Assembly (NCBI GenBank): GCA_013697635.1
Contig: JACCWM010000164.1
Span: 1 to 40,080 of the forward strand
Length of the DNA: 40,080 nucleotides
Reading direction: 5' to 3'
Origin: Lujinxingiaceae bacterium
GTDB taxonomy: Bacteria > Myxococcota_A > Bradymonadia > Bradymonadales > Bradymonadaceae
In this document: piece by piece, positions 1 to 9,545 of the stretch
Layout: every line of letters starts with the position of its first letter
How positions within the stretch are numbered: position 1 is the first letter of the stretch
The notes under the pieces: generated by a model
What the model was told of the DNA's origin: nothing
The model's database searches: none
What the model saw: only the letters and a program-made list of their open reading frames with translations
Position numbers and translations under genes: made by a program

Positions 1-2
1 GC

Positions 3-308
3 GTCGACCTGCTCGAGTCGACGCCGCGCCAGATCGAGCTCTTTGAGGCGATGGGCTTTGCCCTGCCGCGCTTCTGGCATGTGCCCTTGATGCTCGACGC
101 CCAGCAGCGCCGCCTCTCCAAGCGAGACGGCGCCGACTCGCTGCAAGACTTGCGCTATTTGGAGCGCAGTCCAGCCTCGGTCGTGGGCGAGCTTGCCGCG
201 AGTTTGGGCCTGGTCTCGCCAGGCAGCGAACTCTCGCTTGGCGAGCTGCTCGGCGAGGTGACGCTCGACGCTTTGAGGCAGTTGCGGGGCGCCGAAGCGC
301 AATTTTGA
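3..308 (+). CDS. gluQ: Glutamyl-Q tRNA(Asp) synthetase, C-terminal part (5' end outside window)
   Basis: The frame is open from the window edge and begins with the block DLLESTPRQIELFEAMG, followed by PRFWHVPLMLD and the class-I synthetase lysine motif RLSKRDGA (KMSKS equivalent). This is the C-terminal half of the catalytic fold of GluX-like enzymes. The short tail after KRDGA lacks the anticodon-binding domain of full glutamyl-tRNA synthetase. That points to GluQ, which glutamylates queuosine in tRNA(Asp). The N-terminal ATP site lies outside the window, so a truncated GltX-like paralogue cannot be excluded. The stop is TGA at 306-308. Confidence 0.75.
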   Translation, partial: VDLLESTPRQIELFEAMGFALPRFWHVPLMLDAQQRRLSKRDGADSLQDLRYLERSPASVVGELAASLGLVSPGSELSLGELLGEVTLDALRQLRGAEAQF

Positions 309-324
309 GCATCCAGCCCGAGGC

Positions 325-352
325 TTGCAAAAGCTGGTCAAGCGCCTAGATT
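325..352 (+). promoter_or_regulatory. Weak candidate sigma70 promoter for the aldehyde dehydrogenase
   Basis: TTGCAA (325-330) and TAGATT (347-352) are separated by 16 bases in the gap between gluQ and the dehydrogenase. Each hexamer matches the consensus at about four of six positions. The call rests on pattern only. Confidence 0.2.
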
Positions 353-370
353 AGCCGACAGAATATGAGA

Positions 371-390
371 TGGGCCAAGACGCTGGCCCA
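371..390 (+). promoter_or_regulatory. Perfect 7-bp hairpin upstream of the aldehyde dehydrogenase
   Basis: TGGGCCA (371-377) and TGGCCCA (384-390) form a perfect stem with a six-base loop, ending 36 bases before the ATG at 427. No T tract follows, so it is either a weak gluQ terminator or a leader structure. An ATG at 370 opens the same frame but lies at the base of this hairpin and has no ribosome site, which argues for the start at 427. Confidence 0.35.
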
Positions 391-426
391 TGCCTTCTGC
401 TTCAATCACGTCGTACGAGGTTGTCC

Positions 427-1785
427 ATGTTGCGCGCAATCAATCCTGCCACGGGCCATCTGCTGGCCGAATACCCGCTCGATTCCAATGACGATGTCGC
501 TCGCAAGTTGACCTTGTCGCACGAGGCCTGTTCTCCATGGCGGCTGAGCTCGTATGCCGAGCGTGCGATCTTGTTTCACAATGTCGCCGCCGAGCTGCGA
601 AGCGGCGCCCACCACTATGCGCGGCGCATGACCGACGAGATGGGCAAGCCCATCCGCCAGGCCCTGGCCGAGGTCGAGAAGTGCGCCTGGGCCTGCGAGT
701 ACTTCGCCGAGAACGCCGCTCGCTTCTTGCAGCCCCAGCGTGTCGACACCGAGGCCAGCAAGAGTTACGTGGCGTTTGAGCCGCTGGGCTCGATTCTGGC
801 GGTGATGCCCTGGAATTTCCCGTTCTGGCAGTTCTTCCGCTTCGCTGCCCCGGCCCTGATGGCGGGCAACGTCGCCGTCTTGAAGCATGCGCCCAACGTG
901 CCGGGATGCGCGCTCGACATCGAGGAGATCTTTGCTAACGCCGGCTTTCCTCAAGGCGTTTTGGTCAATCTGTTCATCAACGATCGCAAGGTAGCCGACG
1001 TCATCCGCGATCACCATATCGCAGCGGTAACCCTGACCGGTTCGGTGGGCGCCGGGCGCTCGGTGGCCGCGACGGCCGGCGAGGTGATCAAGAAGTGCGT
1101 GTTGGAGCTGGGCGGCTCGGATCCGTTCATCGTGCTCAAGGACTGCGATCTCGACCTGGCCGTCGAGCAGGCCGCCGTGGCGCGCATGCTCAACAACGGG
1201 CAAAGCTGCATCGCCGCCAAGCGTTTCATCGTCGAGAAGCCCGTCTACGAGCGCTTCATCGATGCCTTTCGCGCCCGACTGGAGCGCCTCGTCGTCGGAG
1301 ATCCCCATCTCGAGGAGACCGAGGTCGGCCCGCTGGCCAGAAAAGATCTGCGCGACGAGTTGCACCGCCAGGTCAAGAAGAGCATCAAGCGCGGCGCTCA
1401 GTGCCTGCTCGGCGGCGAGGTGCTCGAGGGCGACGGCTTCTTCTACGCGCCCACTTTGCTCATCGACGTCGACCCCGAGATGTTGGCCTTCGAGCAGGAG
1501 ACCTTTGGCCCGGTGGCCGCCGTCACCCTGGCCGAGAACACCGCCCACGCCATCGAGCTGGCCAACCGCTCCGAGTATGGCCTGGGCGCGAGCATCTGGA
1601 CGCGCAGCGCCCGCGGCGAAGACCTCGCTCGCCAGCTCAACGCCGGTCACGTCGCGGTCAACGACATCGTCAAGAGCGACCCGCGCCTGCCCTTTGGCGG
1701 CGTCAAAAAGAGCGGCTACGGCCGCGAGCTCTCGGCCTTCGGGGCGATGGAGTTTTGCAACGTGAAGACCTACTGGATCAAGTAG
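427..1785 (+). CDS. NAD(P)-dependent aldehyde dehydrogenase, succinate-semialdehyde dehydrogenase type
   Basis: The 452-residue protein has the full aldehyde dehydrogenase signature set. These are PWNFPFWQ in the cofactor fold, general base Glu227 in LELGGSDPF, nucleophile Cys261 in NNGQSC, and a C-terminal [12 protein letters not shown] block. The length and sequence style match the short bacterial succinate-semialdehyde dehydrogenases (Sad/YneI type, about 460 residues), which oxidise succinate semialdehyde to succinate in the cytoplasm. The ATG at 427 is preferred because GAGG lies seven bases upstream. An in-frame ATG at 370 would add 19 residues not typical of the family. The exact substrate cannot be read from sequence. 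It stands alone between gluQ and the pnt genes. Confidence 0.85.
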   Translation: MLRAINPATGHLLAEYPLDSNDDVARKLTLSHEACSPWRLSSYAERAILFHNVAAELRSGAHHYARRMTDEMGKPIRQALAEVEKCAWACEYFAENAARFLQPQRVDTEASKSYVAFEPLGSILAVMPWNFPFWQFFRFAAPALMAGNVAVLKHAPNVPGCALDIEEIFANAGFPQGVLVNLFINDRKVADVIRDHHIAAVTLTGSVGAGRSVAATAGEVIKKCVLELGGSDPFIVLKDCDLDLAVEQAAVARMLNNGQSCIAAKRFIVEKPVYERFIDAFRARLERLVVGDPHLEETEVGPLARKDLRDELHRQVKKSIKRGAQCLLGGEVLEGDGFFYAPTLLIDVDPEMLAFEQETFGPVAAVTLAENTAHAIELANRSEYGLGASIWTRSARGEDLARQLNAGHVAVNDIVKSDPRLPFGGVKKSGYGRELSAFGAMEFCNVKTYWIK

Positions 1786-2067
1786 CGTTCACGCGATCAA
1801 CGGAACGGTTGGCCGGTGCCGTGCGACGACCGACGGAGGCAAGCCCCGCGGCTGGCCAGGTGCGCCTCGCGGCGCGTCTCGCCGCGTCCAAACCACGCGT
1901 GTCGGGCCCCTCGACACCCCCGCCCTCGCCAAAAAACCAACAAAAGCGTGCTCCAGGTACACAGTAGCATTTGCAGATCAAGCGAGTTACAATCGGCCGA
2001 CTCTTGAGCACTTTAAGCTCTTTTCCGTTCCTATCGAGGCTTCGTTGATGAAGCTCAGGATCTGCTT
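1786..2067. other. Intergenic region upstream of pntA
   Basis: No coding frame with sensible composition is seen here. The first half is very GC-rich. The second half turns AT-richer (AAAAAACCAACAAAA near 1931-1945) and contains a -10-like TACAAT in GAGTTACAATCGG near 1984-1996 without a convincing -35 at normal spacing. It probably holds the pntAB promoter. Confidence 0.3.
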
Positions 2068-3675
2068 ATGAAGATCGGCATTCCTCGCGAGATTGATGCG
2101 GCTGAGAAGCGCGTTGCCGCGATCCCTCAGACCGTGGCTCAATACACAAAGATGGGCTACGAAGTGTTGGTCGAGGCGGGCGCGGGCGCGGCTGCCAGGC
2201 TCAGCGATCAGGCCTTTGAGGCGGCCGGGGCGACGATCGTCGCTGATGCGGCCGAGCTCTGGGCGTCGGCGGACGTCATCCTCAAGGTGCGGCCGCCGGC
2301 TTTTGATGAGGCCAACGATCGGCACGAGGCGGATTTGCTGGGGGAGGGCAAGACGCTGATCAGCCTGATCTGGCCGGCTCAAAACCAAGAACTCGTCGGG
2401 CGGCTCGCAGAGCGCAAGGCCACAGTGCTGGCGCTCGATTGTATCCCGCGGATCTCGCGCGCGCAGGCGATGGACGTCTTGAGCTCGCAGGCCGGGATCT
2501 CGGGCTACCGGGCGGTGCTCGAGGCGGCGCATGCTTTTGGGCGCTGTTTTGGAGCGCAGTTTACGGCGGCGGGCAAGACCGAGCCGGCGCGGGTGTTGGT
2601 GATCGGCGCCGGTGTCGCGGGCCTTGCGGCGATCGCTGCGGCGCGCGAGCTGGGCGCGATCGTTTACGCATTTGATACGCGCGCCGCGGTCAAAGAAGAG
2701 ATCGAGACCCTGGGCGCGCGCGTGCTCGAGATGGATTTTGTCGAGTCCGGTGACGGCGGCGGCGGCTATGCCAAGGTGATGAGCCAGGAGTTCATCGACG
2801 CCGAGATGGCGCTCTTTTTGGAGCAGGCGCCGATCACGGACATCGTGATCACGACCGCGGCGATCCCGGGCAAGCCGGCGCCGCTGCTCGTCAAGCGCGA
2901 GATGGTCGAGGCGATGCGTGCCGGCTCGGTGGTCGTCGATCTGGCGGCCGAGACCGGCGGCAACTGCGAGCTGACCGTGGCCGGCGAGCTGGTCGATCAC
3001 CAGGGTGTGACGATCATCGGCTTTACGGATCTGACCAGCCGGCTACCCACCCACGCCAGCGAATTTTTTAGCCGCAACGTGGCGCATTTGGTCAATTTGT
3101 TGGGCTCGGCCGAAGAGTTCAAGATCGATCTCGAGGACGAGATCATCTACCAGATGATCGTGCTCGACGCCGGCAAATTGATGTGGCCACCGCCCAAGGT
3201 GCCCGCGCCGGCGGCGCCCGTGCTGCCCGTGGCGGCAATCGAGATGGCGAGCCCGAGCATGAGCGCGCCCACCGTCGGTGCCGACGATGAGCCTCGCAAG
3301 TCGCAGGTCGGCCTGTATATCGGCGGCGCGCTCGGACTGGCGCTGCTGTTGTGCATCGGGCTTTATGCGCCGACCGACTTCATCCAACACTTTTCGATCT
3401 TTGTTCTGGCCTGTTTTGTGGGCTGGAAGGTGATTTGGAACGTCAAGGCCTCGTTGCATACGCCTTTGATGAGCGTGACCAACGCGATCAGCGGCATCAT
3501 CATTTTGGGTGGCATCTTGCAGGTGACCACCGAGGGTACCAACCTGGTGGTGATGCTGGGGGCGGCGGCCACTCTGGTGGCGAGCATCAACGTATTTGGT
3601 GGCTTTTTGGTGACCCAACGCATGCTCAAGATGTTCCGCTCGGATAAGGGCGCGCGAGGTGGCAGCCATGCCTGA
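2068..3675 (+). CDS. pntA: NAD(P) transhydrogenase subunit alpha
   Basis: The 535-residue protein starts MKIGIPREI, the standard beginning of PntA and alanine dehydrogenase-like proteins. The NAD-binding loop [20 protein letters not shown] lies near residue 180. The C-terminal third holds several hydrophobic segments, including the [12 protein letters not shown] block that lines the proton path. Together with PntB it transfers hydride from NADH to NADP+ using the proton gradient, supplying NADPH. It is slightly longer than E. coli PntA (510 residues) because of an Ala/Pro-rich linker around residues 375-410. The stop overlaps the start of pntB by eight bases, so translation is probably coupled. 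Confidence 0.95.
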   Translation: MKIGIPREIDAAEKRVAAIPQTVAQYTKMGYEVLVEAGAGAAARLSDQAFEAAGATIVADAAELWASADVILKVRPPAFDEANDRHEADLLGEGKTLISLIWPAQNQELVGRLAERKATVLALDCIPRISRAQAMDVLSSQAGISGYRAVLEAAHAFGRCFGAQFTAAGKTEPARVLVIGAGVAGLAAIAAARELGAIVYAFDTRAAVKEEIETLGARVLEMDFVESGDGGGGYAKVMSQEFIDAEMALFLEQAPITDIVITTAAIPGKPAPLLVKREMVEAMRAGSVVVDLAAETGGNCELTVAGELVDHQGVTIIGFTDLTSRLPTHASEFFSRNVAHLVNLLGSAEEFKIDLEDEIIYQMIVLDAGKLMWPPPKVPAPAAPVLPVAAIEMASPSMSAPTVGADDEPRKSQVGLYIGGALGLALLLCIGLYAPTDFIQHFSIFVLACFVGWKVIWNVKASLHTPLMSVTNAISGIIILGGILQVTTEGTNLVVMLGAAATLVASINVFGGFLVTQRMLKMFRSDKGARGGSHA

Positions 3676-5065
3676 AAACTTTGATAATCTGCTGACAATC
3701 ATCTATCTCATCGCCGCCGTACTGTTCATCTCGAGCCTTGGCAGCCTCTCCAAAGAGGGCACGGCCCGGCGCGGCAATTTGATGGGCATGATCGGCATGG
3801 CGCTGGCGATTGGCGCGACCTTTCTGCACGACCCGAACACGGCGATCGCGATCTTGCTCGTTGCGCTGGGCCTGGGCGCGGTGCTGGGCGCGTTGGCGGC
3901 CTCGCGCGTGGCGATGACGATGATGCCCGAGCTCGTCGCGATCTTGCACAGCTTTGTGGGCCTTGCGGCCGTGCTGGTAGGCTTTGCCTCCTATCTTGGC
4001 AAGCCGCCCGAAGCCATCAATACGGTGTTCTTGATCGAGGTCTATGTCGCGGTGGCCGTCGGCGCGCTGACCTTTACCGGCTCGATCGTTGCCTGGGCGA
4101 AGCTCTCGGCCAAGATCAGCGGCGCGCCGCTGCTCTTGCCGGGTCGCCATGTGCTCAACGCGCTGCTCGTGCTCGCCATGGTCGGCTTTGGCGTCCTCTT
4201 TACGCTTGCGCCCGGGCCTGGCGAGGGCATGATGCCGCTGCTCGTCAACGCGCTGATCGCCTCGATCATCGGCGTGCATCTGGTCTTAGCGATCGGCGGC
4301 GCCGATATGCCCGTGGTCGTCTCGTTGCTCAACAGTTATTCGGGCTGGGCGGCAGCAGCGGCGGGCTTCATGCTCTCCAACGACCTGCTGATCGTGACCG
4401 GAGCGTTGGTCGGCAGCAGCGGGGCGATCTTGAGCTACATCATGTGTCGGGCGATGAATCGCTCGATCTGGAACGTGGTTTTTGCAGGCTTTGGCACCTC
4501 CGATTCCAAGGTGGTCGCCGTGGTCAGCGACGGCATCGAGCGCGAGGTGCGCACGGCAACGGCCGCCGAGGTCGCCGTCAACCTCAAGAAGGCGCGCCGC
4601 GTGATCATCGTGCCCGGCTATGGCATGGCCGTGGCCAAGGCCCAGCACAGCGTCAGCCAGATGACGCGCACGCTGCGCGCTCAGGGCGTGGAGGTGCACT
4701 TTGGCATCCACCCCGTGGCCGGTCGCATGCCCGGCCACATGAACGTCTTGCTCGCGGAGGCCGACATCCCCTACGAGGTCGTGCTCGAGATGGACGAGAT
4801 CAACCGAGACTTCCGCTCGACCGACGTCGTGCTCGTGATTGGCGCCAACGACATCGTCAACCCTGACGCGCTCACCGACCGCTCGAGCCCGATCTACGGC
4901 ATGCCCCAGCTCACCGTCTGGGACGCCGCTCAGGTTTACGTGCTCAAGCGAAGCCTCTCGTCTGGCTATGCGGGCGTAGGTAACTCGTTGTTTTTCAAGG
5001 AGAACACGTCCATGTTTTTTGGCGACGCCAATACGAGCATCGACGACGTGCTGAAGAATCTCTAG
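3668..5065 (+). CDS. pntB: NAD(P) transhydrogenase subunit beta
   Basis: The 465-residue integral membrane protein has a long N-terminal membrane region followed by the NADP-binding domain III. Its motifs are [42 protein letters not shown] and [12 protein letters not shown], as in E. coli PntB (462 residues). The ATG at 3668 has GAGG nine bases upstream and overlaps the pntA stop. A GTG at 3659 in the same frame is a weaker alternative. The TAG stop is built into the ribosome site of the next gene (TAGGAGCTACGATG), so pntA, pntB and the lipoprotein gene look like one operon. Confidence 0.95.
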   Translation: MPENFDNLLTIIYLIAAVLFISSLGSLSKEGTARRGNLMGMIGMALAIGATFLHDPNTAIAILLVALGLGAVLGALAASRVAMTMMPELVAILHSFVGLAAVLVGFASYLGKPPEAINTVFLIEVYVAVAVGALTFTGSIVAWAKLSAKISGAPLLLPGRHVLNALLVLAMVGFGVLFTLAPGPGEGMMPLLVNALIASIIGVHLVLAIGGADMPVVVSLLNSYSGWAAAAAGFMLSNDLLIVTGALVGSSGAILSYIMCRAMNRSIWNVVFAGFGTSDSKVVAVVSDGIEREVRTATAAEVAVNLKKARRVIIVPGYGMAVAKAQHSVSQMTRTLRAQGVEVHFGIHPVAGRMPGHMNVLLAEADIPYEVVLEMDEINRDFRSTDVVLVIGANDIVNPDALTDRSSPIYGMPQLTVWDAAQVYVLKRSLSSGYAGVGNSLFFKENTSMFFGDANTSIDDVLKNL

Positions 5066-5073
5066 GAGCTACG

Positions 5074-6090
5074 ATGCGAGCGTGCAGCGGCCGTTGGACT
5101 CAAGTTCTTGGGGTCATTGGGCTGGCGCTCGTCGTCTCGTGTGGCCCGGATCCGCAGCCGCTCGACGCTGGCAAGAGCGATCCTGACACCGGAGCGGACG
5201 CAGCCTGGGAAGTCGGCGAGGTGTTGGTCGATGTAGCGCCTGGCGAGGACGTGGCGCTCGAGGACGTCAGCCAGGACATCGCGCTCAATGACGTCGAGCC
5301 CGAGCCGGTGATTGCGTGTACGGCCGGCACGCGTGCCGGTGAGTGTTTGCATCTCTCCAGGTGCGATGGGGAGCGCGAGTCGATCGCGGGGCATTGCCCG
5401 GGACCGGCTGACATCCAGTGCTGCGTGGCGCGCGTGTCAACCGGTGAGCAGTGCGATGCCAACGCGTCCTATGAGCAGATGCCCCGGCCCAATGTGGATT
5501 TGAGGGAAGCGAGCGGCGTCGGAGGGTGTGCGCCGGGTATGGTACGCGTGGCGGGGTTTTGCGTCGATCGCTACGAGGCGGCGCTCGTCGAGGTGCTGGG
5601 CAACGGATCTTTGCGCTCCTGGTCGCCGTTTTTCAATCCTGGCACCCGACGCGTGCGCGCGGTCTCGATGGCGGGCGCCGTTGCGCAAGGCTACATCTCG
5701 GGCACCCAGGCCAGGGCGGCCTGCACGGAAGCTGGCAAGCGGCTTTGCACCGATGTCGAGTGGCTTCGGGCCTGCCAGGGACCGGCAACAACAACCTATC
5801 CTTACGGTGATGCGCGCCAGCCTGGCGTCTGCAACGACGCGCGCGCGGTTCATCCGGCCGTCGAGTACTTTGGGACCAGCGACGACTCGATCTGGTCGCG
5901 CCTTGGCAACGCCTGCATCAACCAACAAGACGACACCGTCACGTTGACCGGCGAAAAGGACGGCTGTGTCACGGCCGAGGGGCTCTTTGACATGATGGGT
6001 AACGTGCACGAGTGGACGGCCGATGCCAGCGGCACGTTTCGCGGCGGGTTCTATGTCGACACGGTGAGAAATGGTGCGGGGTGTCTGTAG
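5074..6090 (+). CDS. Lipoprotein with FGE-sulfatase (SUMF1-like) domain, prematurely stopped
   Basis: The N-terminus has a signal peptide with lipobox LVVSC, followed by an Asp/Val-rich linker to about residue 80 (EVLVDVAPGEDV-like). A small Cys-containing segment comes next. From about residue 150 there is a formylglycine-generating-enzyme-like fold: GMVRVAGFCVDRYE, CTEAGKRLCTDVEWLRAC, and MMGNVHEWTAD near the end. In this family the fold closes with a conserved ...GFRCC tail. Here a TAG at 6088-6090 interrupts the frame just before that tail, which is still intact downstream. An optimal AGGAG overlaps the pntB stop. The protein is probably an outer-membrane or periplasmic lipoprotein of unknown substrate. 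True catalytic FGE activity is doubtful. Confidence 0.8.
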   Translation: MRACSGRWTQVLGVIGLALVVSCGPDPQPLDAGKSDPDTGADAAWEVGEVLVDVAPGEDVALEDVSQDIALNDVEPEPVIACTAGTRAGECLHLSRCDGERESIAGHCPGPADIQCCVARVSTGEQCDANASYEQMPRPNVDLREASGVGGCAPGMVRVAGFCVDRYEAALVEVLGNGSLRSWSPFFNPGTRRVRAVSMAGAVAQGYISGTQARAACTEAGKRLCTDVEWLRACQGPATTTYPYGDARQPGVCNDARAVHPAVEYFGTSDDSIWSRLGNACINQQDDTVTLTGEKDGCVTAEGLFDMMGNVHEWTADASGTFRGGFYVDTVRNGAGCL

Positions 6091-6162
6091 CGAACCGGCG
6101 CCCACAGCGCGTCGCATTGGGACTATTCGACCGGATTTCGCTGCTGTGCCGACGCGCCTTAG
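6088..6162 (+). pseudogene. Stranded conserved C-terminus of the FGE-domain lipoprotein after in-frame TAG
   Basis: Reading on in the same frame past the TAG at 6088-6090 gives 23 codons, including RTGAHSASHWDY and STGFRCC, then another TAG at 6160-6162. The family normally ends in exactly this way (Y-R-T...H...DYS..GFRCC). The TAG sits where a tyrosine (TAC or TAT) is expected. The frame is therefore one base change from complete. Possible explanations are a recent nonsense mutation, a sequencing error or amber readthrough. General TAG recoding is unlikely because pntB, the aldehyde dehydrogenase and other genes here end normally at TAG. Confidence 0.8.
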
Positions 6163-6177
6163 TGCACCATCTATTTG

Positions 6178-7185
6178 CTATTTGCTGAGTAGATCGAGGT
6201 AGATGCCGGCGGCGTCGTCGTGCTTGCCGCTGGCCTGGAGCACGGCAGCGCGCACGATGCGCGCGTAGTCGAGTTGTGCAGGCGCGGCGTCGAGCAGGCG
6301 ACGGCCAAGCTCCTCGACGGCCGTCATGGCCAGCGCGTGGCGGCCGGCGTAGATCAGCGCCGCGATGCGATACCAGTGCAAGAAGGCGATATCGGCGTTC
6401 TCTGAAGCGGCGCTCTCGGCCAGGGTAGCGGCCGCCGGATAGCGGCCCAGCAGCAGGGCCTCGGCCGCCTCGACGATCATCTCGCGGCGGCGCAGCACGT
6501 CGAGCATGGCCTCGTCATTGGTGAGCGTTCGCGCGGCGCGCAGACGCTCGCGTTGCACCTTCCAGTCTTCCAGATCGAGCAGGGGCGCGAGCTGGTTTAC
6601 TTGAGGCACCATCAGGCCTTCGTACTCGTCGAGCAGGCGGCGCACCAGCCGTCGTCGCAGCTGTGCGAGCTCGGGCTGGGCGAATTGCATGCGCAAGAGC
6701 GTGCGGTACAGACCCCAGGCGCCGCCGCCGCCGGCGGTGTAGGCTCGGCCCTCGTCGAGCTCGTCGCCGAGCGCCTTGAGCGCGAGGCGCTGGCCCTCGG
6801 GCATCTGCCAGATCTGATCGCCGGCGCGCGTCGCGGCCAGGCGGCGCTCGGCGCGCACCTGCTCGAGGTCGGCGGCCTCTGCGGCCAGGCGCATGTAGAG
6901 ATCGTAGTAGGCCGTAGCCGAGCTGTAGTCGTTTTGCCAAAAGTAGGTGCGCGCCAGGTTGCGATAAGCGTCAGGCGCGTGGGGCTCGGCCTGGATCGCC
7001 TCGATGAACCCGTCTCTTGCCTCGTCGTAGCGGCTCTGGTTGTAGGCATCATTGGCGCGTTTGAGTGCGCTCGTAGCCGACGGTCCCGAAGCCAGTGCGG
7101 CCGTGGCAAAGACGCTGAGCAGACTGGCGATGGTGATGGTGGCCAGCAAAAATGCGCGCGCGCGCCCTGCGATCGGAGCTCTCAT
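6178..7185 (-). CDS. Secreted TPR-repeat protein
   Basis: The 335-residue protein has an N-terminal signal peptide (AFLLATITIASLLSVFATAALASG). Tetratricopeptide-type helices follow: ANDAYNQSRYDEARDGFIEAIQ, then APDAYRNLARTYFWQNDYSSATAYYDLYM, and further degenerate helices to the end (GKHDDAAGIYLDLLSK). TPR arrays bind other proteins, and in this setting it probably works in the periplasm. Its ATG overlaps the TGA of the upstream PEGA gene in an ATGA, so the two are almost certainly co-translated and may act as an envelope pair. No catalytic motif is visible. The gene converges on the FGE lipoprotein with about 15 bases between the ends. Confidence 0.75.
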   Translation of the reverse strand: MRAPIAGRARAFLLATITIASLLSVFATAALASGPSATSALKRANDAYNQSRYDEARDGFIEAIQAEPHAPDAYRNLARTYFWQNDYSSATAYYDLYMRLAAEAADLEQVRAERRLAATRAGDQIWQMPEGQRLALKALGDELDEGRAYTAGGGGAWGLYRTLLRMQFAQPELAQLRRRLVRRLLDEYEGLMVPQVNQLAPLLDLEDWKVQRERLRAARTLTNDEAMLDVLRRREMIVEAAEALLLGRYPAAATLAESAASENADIAFLHWYRIAALIYAGRHALAMTAVEELGRRLLDAAPAQLDYARIVRAAVLQASGKHDDAAGIYLDLLSK

Positions 7186-8894
7186 AGCTTGCCTGGCGGT
7201 TCGGCTTCGAATCCGAAGACATTGCCAAATACCATCCCGATGCCCAAATTCAACATGTGCTCAACGCCCAGGCCCGGGTTGAAGTAGCTCTGGGCGTTGT
7301 AGCGGACCATGGCCGCAAGGTTGGGCGTAAAAAAATATTGCAGGCCCAGGCCGAGCGTCCAAAAGGCTTCGGTCTGGGAGAGCGTCGTCGGCTTGGCCAG
7401 CAGCTCGCCGGAGACGTCAATCCACTGAAAGCCGATTCCGATACCGCCCTCGAGCACCGGCACGAAGTTATCGAAGAACATGCGGTAGCTTAGCTGAAAG
7501 GGGCGAAGCTGAAGGCGTCGCACGTCGGTGACGGTGACCGGGACGATCTCGCGGCTCTGGCGCACTTCGAGCTCGGCGGCCAGCTCAGTCGAGCTCTGAA
7601 GATAGGATAAAGAGAGCAGGGTCAGCCCGAAGTTCTCGCCGGTGTAGTACGCCTCGGCGCGCACGCCGTGCGGCGAGACGAAGCGGCTTAGCTGGCCGGT
7701 GGGCAGCACGCCGTCCTGGGTAAACCCGCGAAACTCGAGCTCCTGGGCATCGATTTCGCCGCGGGCGTTTCGAAAGGTCGTGGAATGAAAACCCACGTCG
7801 TAGGCCAGGCGCGCGCCGTAGCGGCTGATCGTTATCGCCTCGGGTGGTATGCGCTTGAGCAGGGTCGGCGCAGGATTGAGCAAGACGGCGCGTTGAATGG
7901 TCTGGCCGGGCAAGACGCGAACGTTATCGTGAAAGCTCAGATAGCCGTTGGCGCGCACCTCGATCGTGTAGTTGCCGGGCTCAAGCTCAGCGAGCGCGTT
8001 GGCCGTACCCCACTCGGCGCCATTGACAAGCAGAATAGCACCCTCGGGAGCGCCATCGATGCTGAGCTTGCCGGGCAGGAGGCCCAGATCGTGCTGGACC
8101 AAGCTCGAGGAGGCGCTGGCGATCTCGATGCTGCCTTCGGCGTCGCGGTGATCCGCGATGCGCACGCGGTAGCTGTGGTTGCCAACAGGCAGGCGCTGGC
8201 TGACGGGCGTAGTGCCAATCGGCTCGCCGTCGATCTCGACGACCGCGCCGCGCGGCTGGGAATCGAAGGAGACCGTGCCGGTGGCGTCGAAGATCTCGCG
8301 CACCAGATCGAAGGCCAGCGCGCGCGCTGTCGTGGCCGAGTTAGTCGCTGTGCGCGAGACCAAACCTCGACGGTCCATCACCTCGTAGTTAACTTCAAAG
8401 TGTGACGTATTCGCTTGCAGACGCAGACGTATCACCAGAGACAGCTTGAGCGTGTCAAAAGCAAGGGTCTGAGGTGAGACGCAGGGGGCGAGCCCGACGA
8501 CGCAAAGCGGCAGTGGAGCGGAGAACTCGGCGACGTGGCGACGAAAGGCCTGCTCACCGAGAAGGTGGCGAGCGCGCTCACCGGCCAAGGCTTCTTCGAG
8601 GCCGACATGAAAATCTTGAAGGGCTTTGACAGAAACGGCGGCTGGTTGAATCAACCAAAAGACCAATCGCGTGGCGTCAAGATGAGCGTTATCATCAACT
8701 GGCGCCTGGGGATCGTCAACGCTGTCATCGGTTGGCGCAAACTGGGCCTGGGCCGATGAAATGGGGCTCAAGGCCAAGCCAGCAGCCAGGGTGAACAGTG
8801 CCAGAGCACGCAAGGCTGATTTTTGCGGGTGTTTTCGTGCAGCGCGCGGGCAACTCGTATACAATTTCTTTGTTGGCACAACCAACCTACACAT
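7182..8894 (-). CDS. PEGA-domain outer-membrane beta-barrel protein
   Basis: After a signal peptide (ALALFTLAAGLALSPISSAQAQ) and an N-terminal domain of about 160 residues come two PEGA-like beta units. One is VSFDSQPRGAVVEIDGEPIGTTP and the other LSIDGAPEGAILLVNGAEWGT followed by LEPGNYTIEVRANGY. The C-terminal 250 residues alternate polar and hydrophobic positions with aromatic-rich strands (LGLGLQYFFTPNLAAMVRYNAQ), typical of an outer-membrane barrel. PEGA domains usually bind surface or cell-wall partners. The start is uncertain: ATG at 8894 is given. GTG 8879 or TTG 8864 would still keep the signal peptide, while ATG 9011 would run into the divergent gene. Confidence 0.7.
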   Translation of the reverse strand: MCRLVVPTKKLYTSCPRAARKHPQKSALRALALFTLAAGLALSPISSAQAQFAPTDDSVDDPQAPVDDNAHLDATRLVFWLIQPAAVSVKALQDFHVGLEEALAGERARHLLGEQAFRRHVAEFSAPLPLCVVGLAPCVSPQTLAFDTLKLSLVIRLRLQANTSHFEVNYEVMDRRGLVSRTATNSATTARALAFDLVREIFDATGTVSFDSQPRGAVVEIDGEPIGTTPVSQRLPVGNHSYRVRIADHRDAEGSIEIASASSSLVQHDLGLLPGKLSIDGAPEGAILLVNGAEWGTANALAELEPGNYTIEVRANGYLSFHDNVRVLPGQTIQRAVLLNPAPTLLKRIPPEAITISRYGARLAYDVGFHSTTFRNARGEIDAQELEFRGFTQDGVLPTGQLSRFVSPHGVRAEAYYTGENFGLTLLSLSYLQSSTELAAELEVRQSREIVPVTVTDVRRLQLRPFQLSYRMFFDNFVPVLEGGIGIGFQWIDVSGELLAKPTTLSQTEAFWTLGLGLQYFFTPNLAAMVRYNAQSYFNPGLGVEHMLNLGIGMVFGNVFGFEAEPPGKL

Positions 8895-8930
8895 ATTCGG
8901 TCGGAAACCGCGAGGGTCCAGGAGGTAAAG

Positions 8931-9533
8931 ATGTCGGATTCGCAGAACTCCATTCACAAAGTTGCTAACTTGCTTGGCTATTTTCGAAACGAGCTCATTT
9001 CGGCCTTCCAAAAATTAGGGCTTACGACCTCCGAGGAGACCCAGGCCTACCTTGCCCACTTGTTACAAGGTTTTTCCCGACTCGATGGGCAACTGAGCGA
9101 AGAAGTAGGTTTTCACAAGCCTGCAGCGATGTTGCTTGGTGAGGCAATGAACAGCATGGGCGAGCGTCGCATCGAAGCCTATCGTCGCCTGGGCGATGTC
9201 AGCCTCTTTAGTTGCGGATTCTTTGGCCAACATCTGGCCCGCACGCCCGTCAGCCCTGGCTATTATCAAGCCGTCGGTCGAACAGCCTATGGCCGTCTGG
9301 GCGAGATCATGGAGTACAAACAGCCTGGTGGTTCATTCAACGTGATCTTTACCGAGCTTGCCACCAAGTTCGACGCGATCGTCGAGGCGTTTGGCCAGAT
9401 GGGCAAGATGCCCGACACCAGCGATCCGCTCTACGACGATCTGTTGTCACGCTGGCAACGCGGCGAGAAGGTCGACGTGCAGGCACTGCTTCACCTGGGC
9501 GTGCTCCCCGCTCGCCATGGTGGCGACGCCTGA
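8931..9533 (+). CDS. Conserved hypothetical 200-residue cytoplasmic protein
   Basis: I do not recognise this family. The 200-residue product (MSDSQNSIHKVANLLGYFRNEL...) has no signal peptide or membrane segment and reads as mostly alpha-helical. It has a well-conserved-looking middle (GEAMNSMGERRIEAYRRLGD, GYYQAVGRTAYGRLGEIMEYK). The start is firm: AGGAGGTAAAG immediately precedes the ATG. It is divergent from the PEGA gene and convergent with rpoZ (12 bases apart). Codon use matches the housekeeping neighbours, so it is likely a real, stable gene. Confidence 0.7.
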   Translation: MSDSQNSIHKVANLLGYFRNELISAFQKLGLTTSEETQAYLAHLLQGFSRLDGQLSEEVGFHKPAAMLLGEAMNSMGERRIEAYRRLGDVSLFSCGFFGQHLARTPVSPGYYQAVGRTAYGRLGEIMEYKQPGGSFNVIFTELATKFDAIVEAFGQMGKMPDTSDPLYDDLLSRWQRGEKVDVQALLHLGVLPARHGGDA

Positions 9534-9545
9534 GGCCTTTGTTTC

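Noticed and set aside
406-1650. A 414-codon minus-strand frame opposite the aldehyde dehydrogenase
   Set aside because: The plus strand encodes a complete enzyme with catalytic residues. The antisense frame has none.
6088-6090. TAG recoded as an amino acid throughout the genome
   Set aside because: Several intact genes in the window (aldehyde dehydrogenase, pntB, trmH, the DUF4132 C-terminal part) end properly at TAG.
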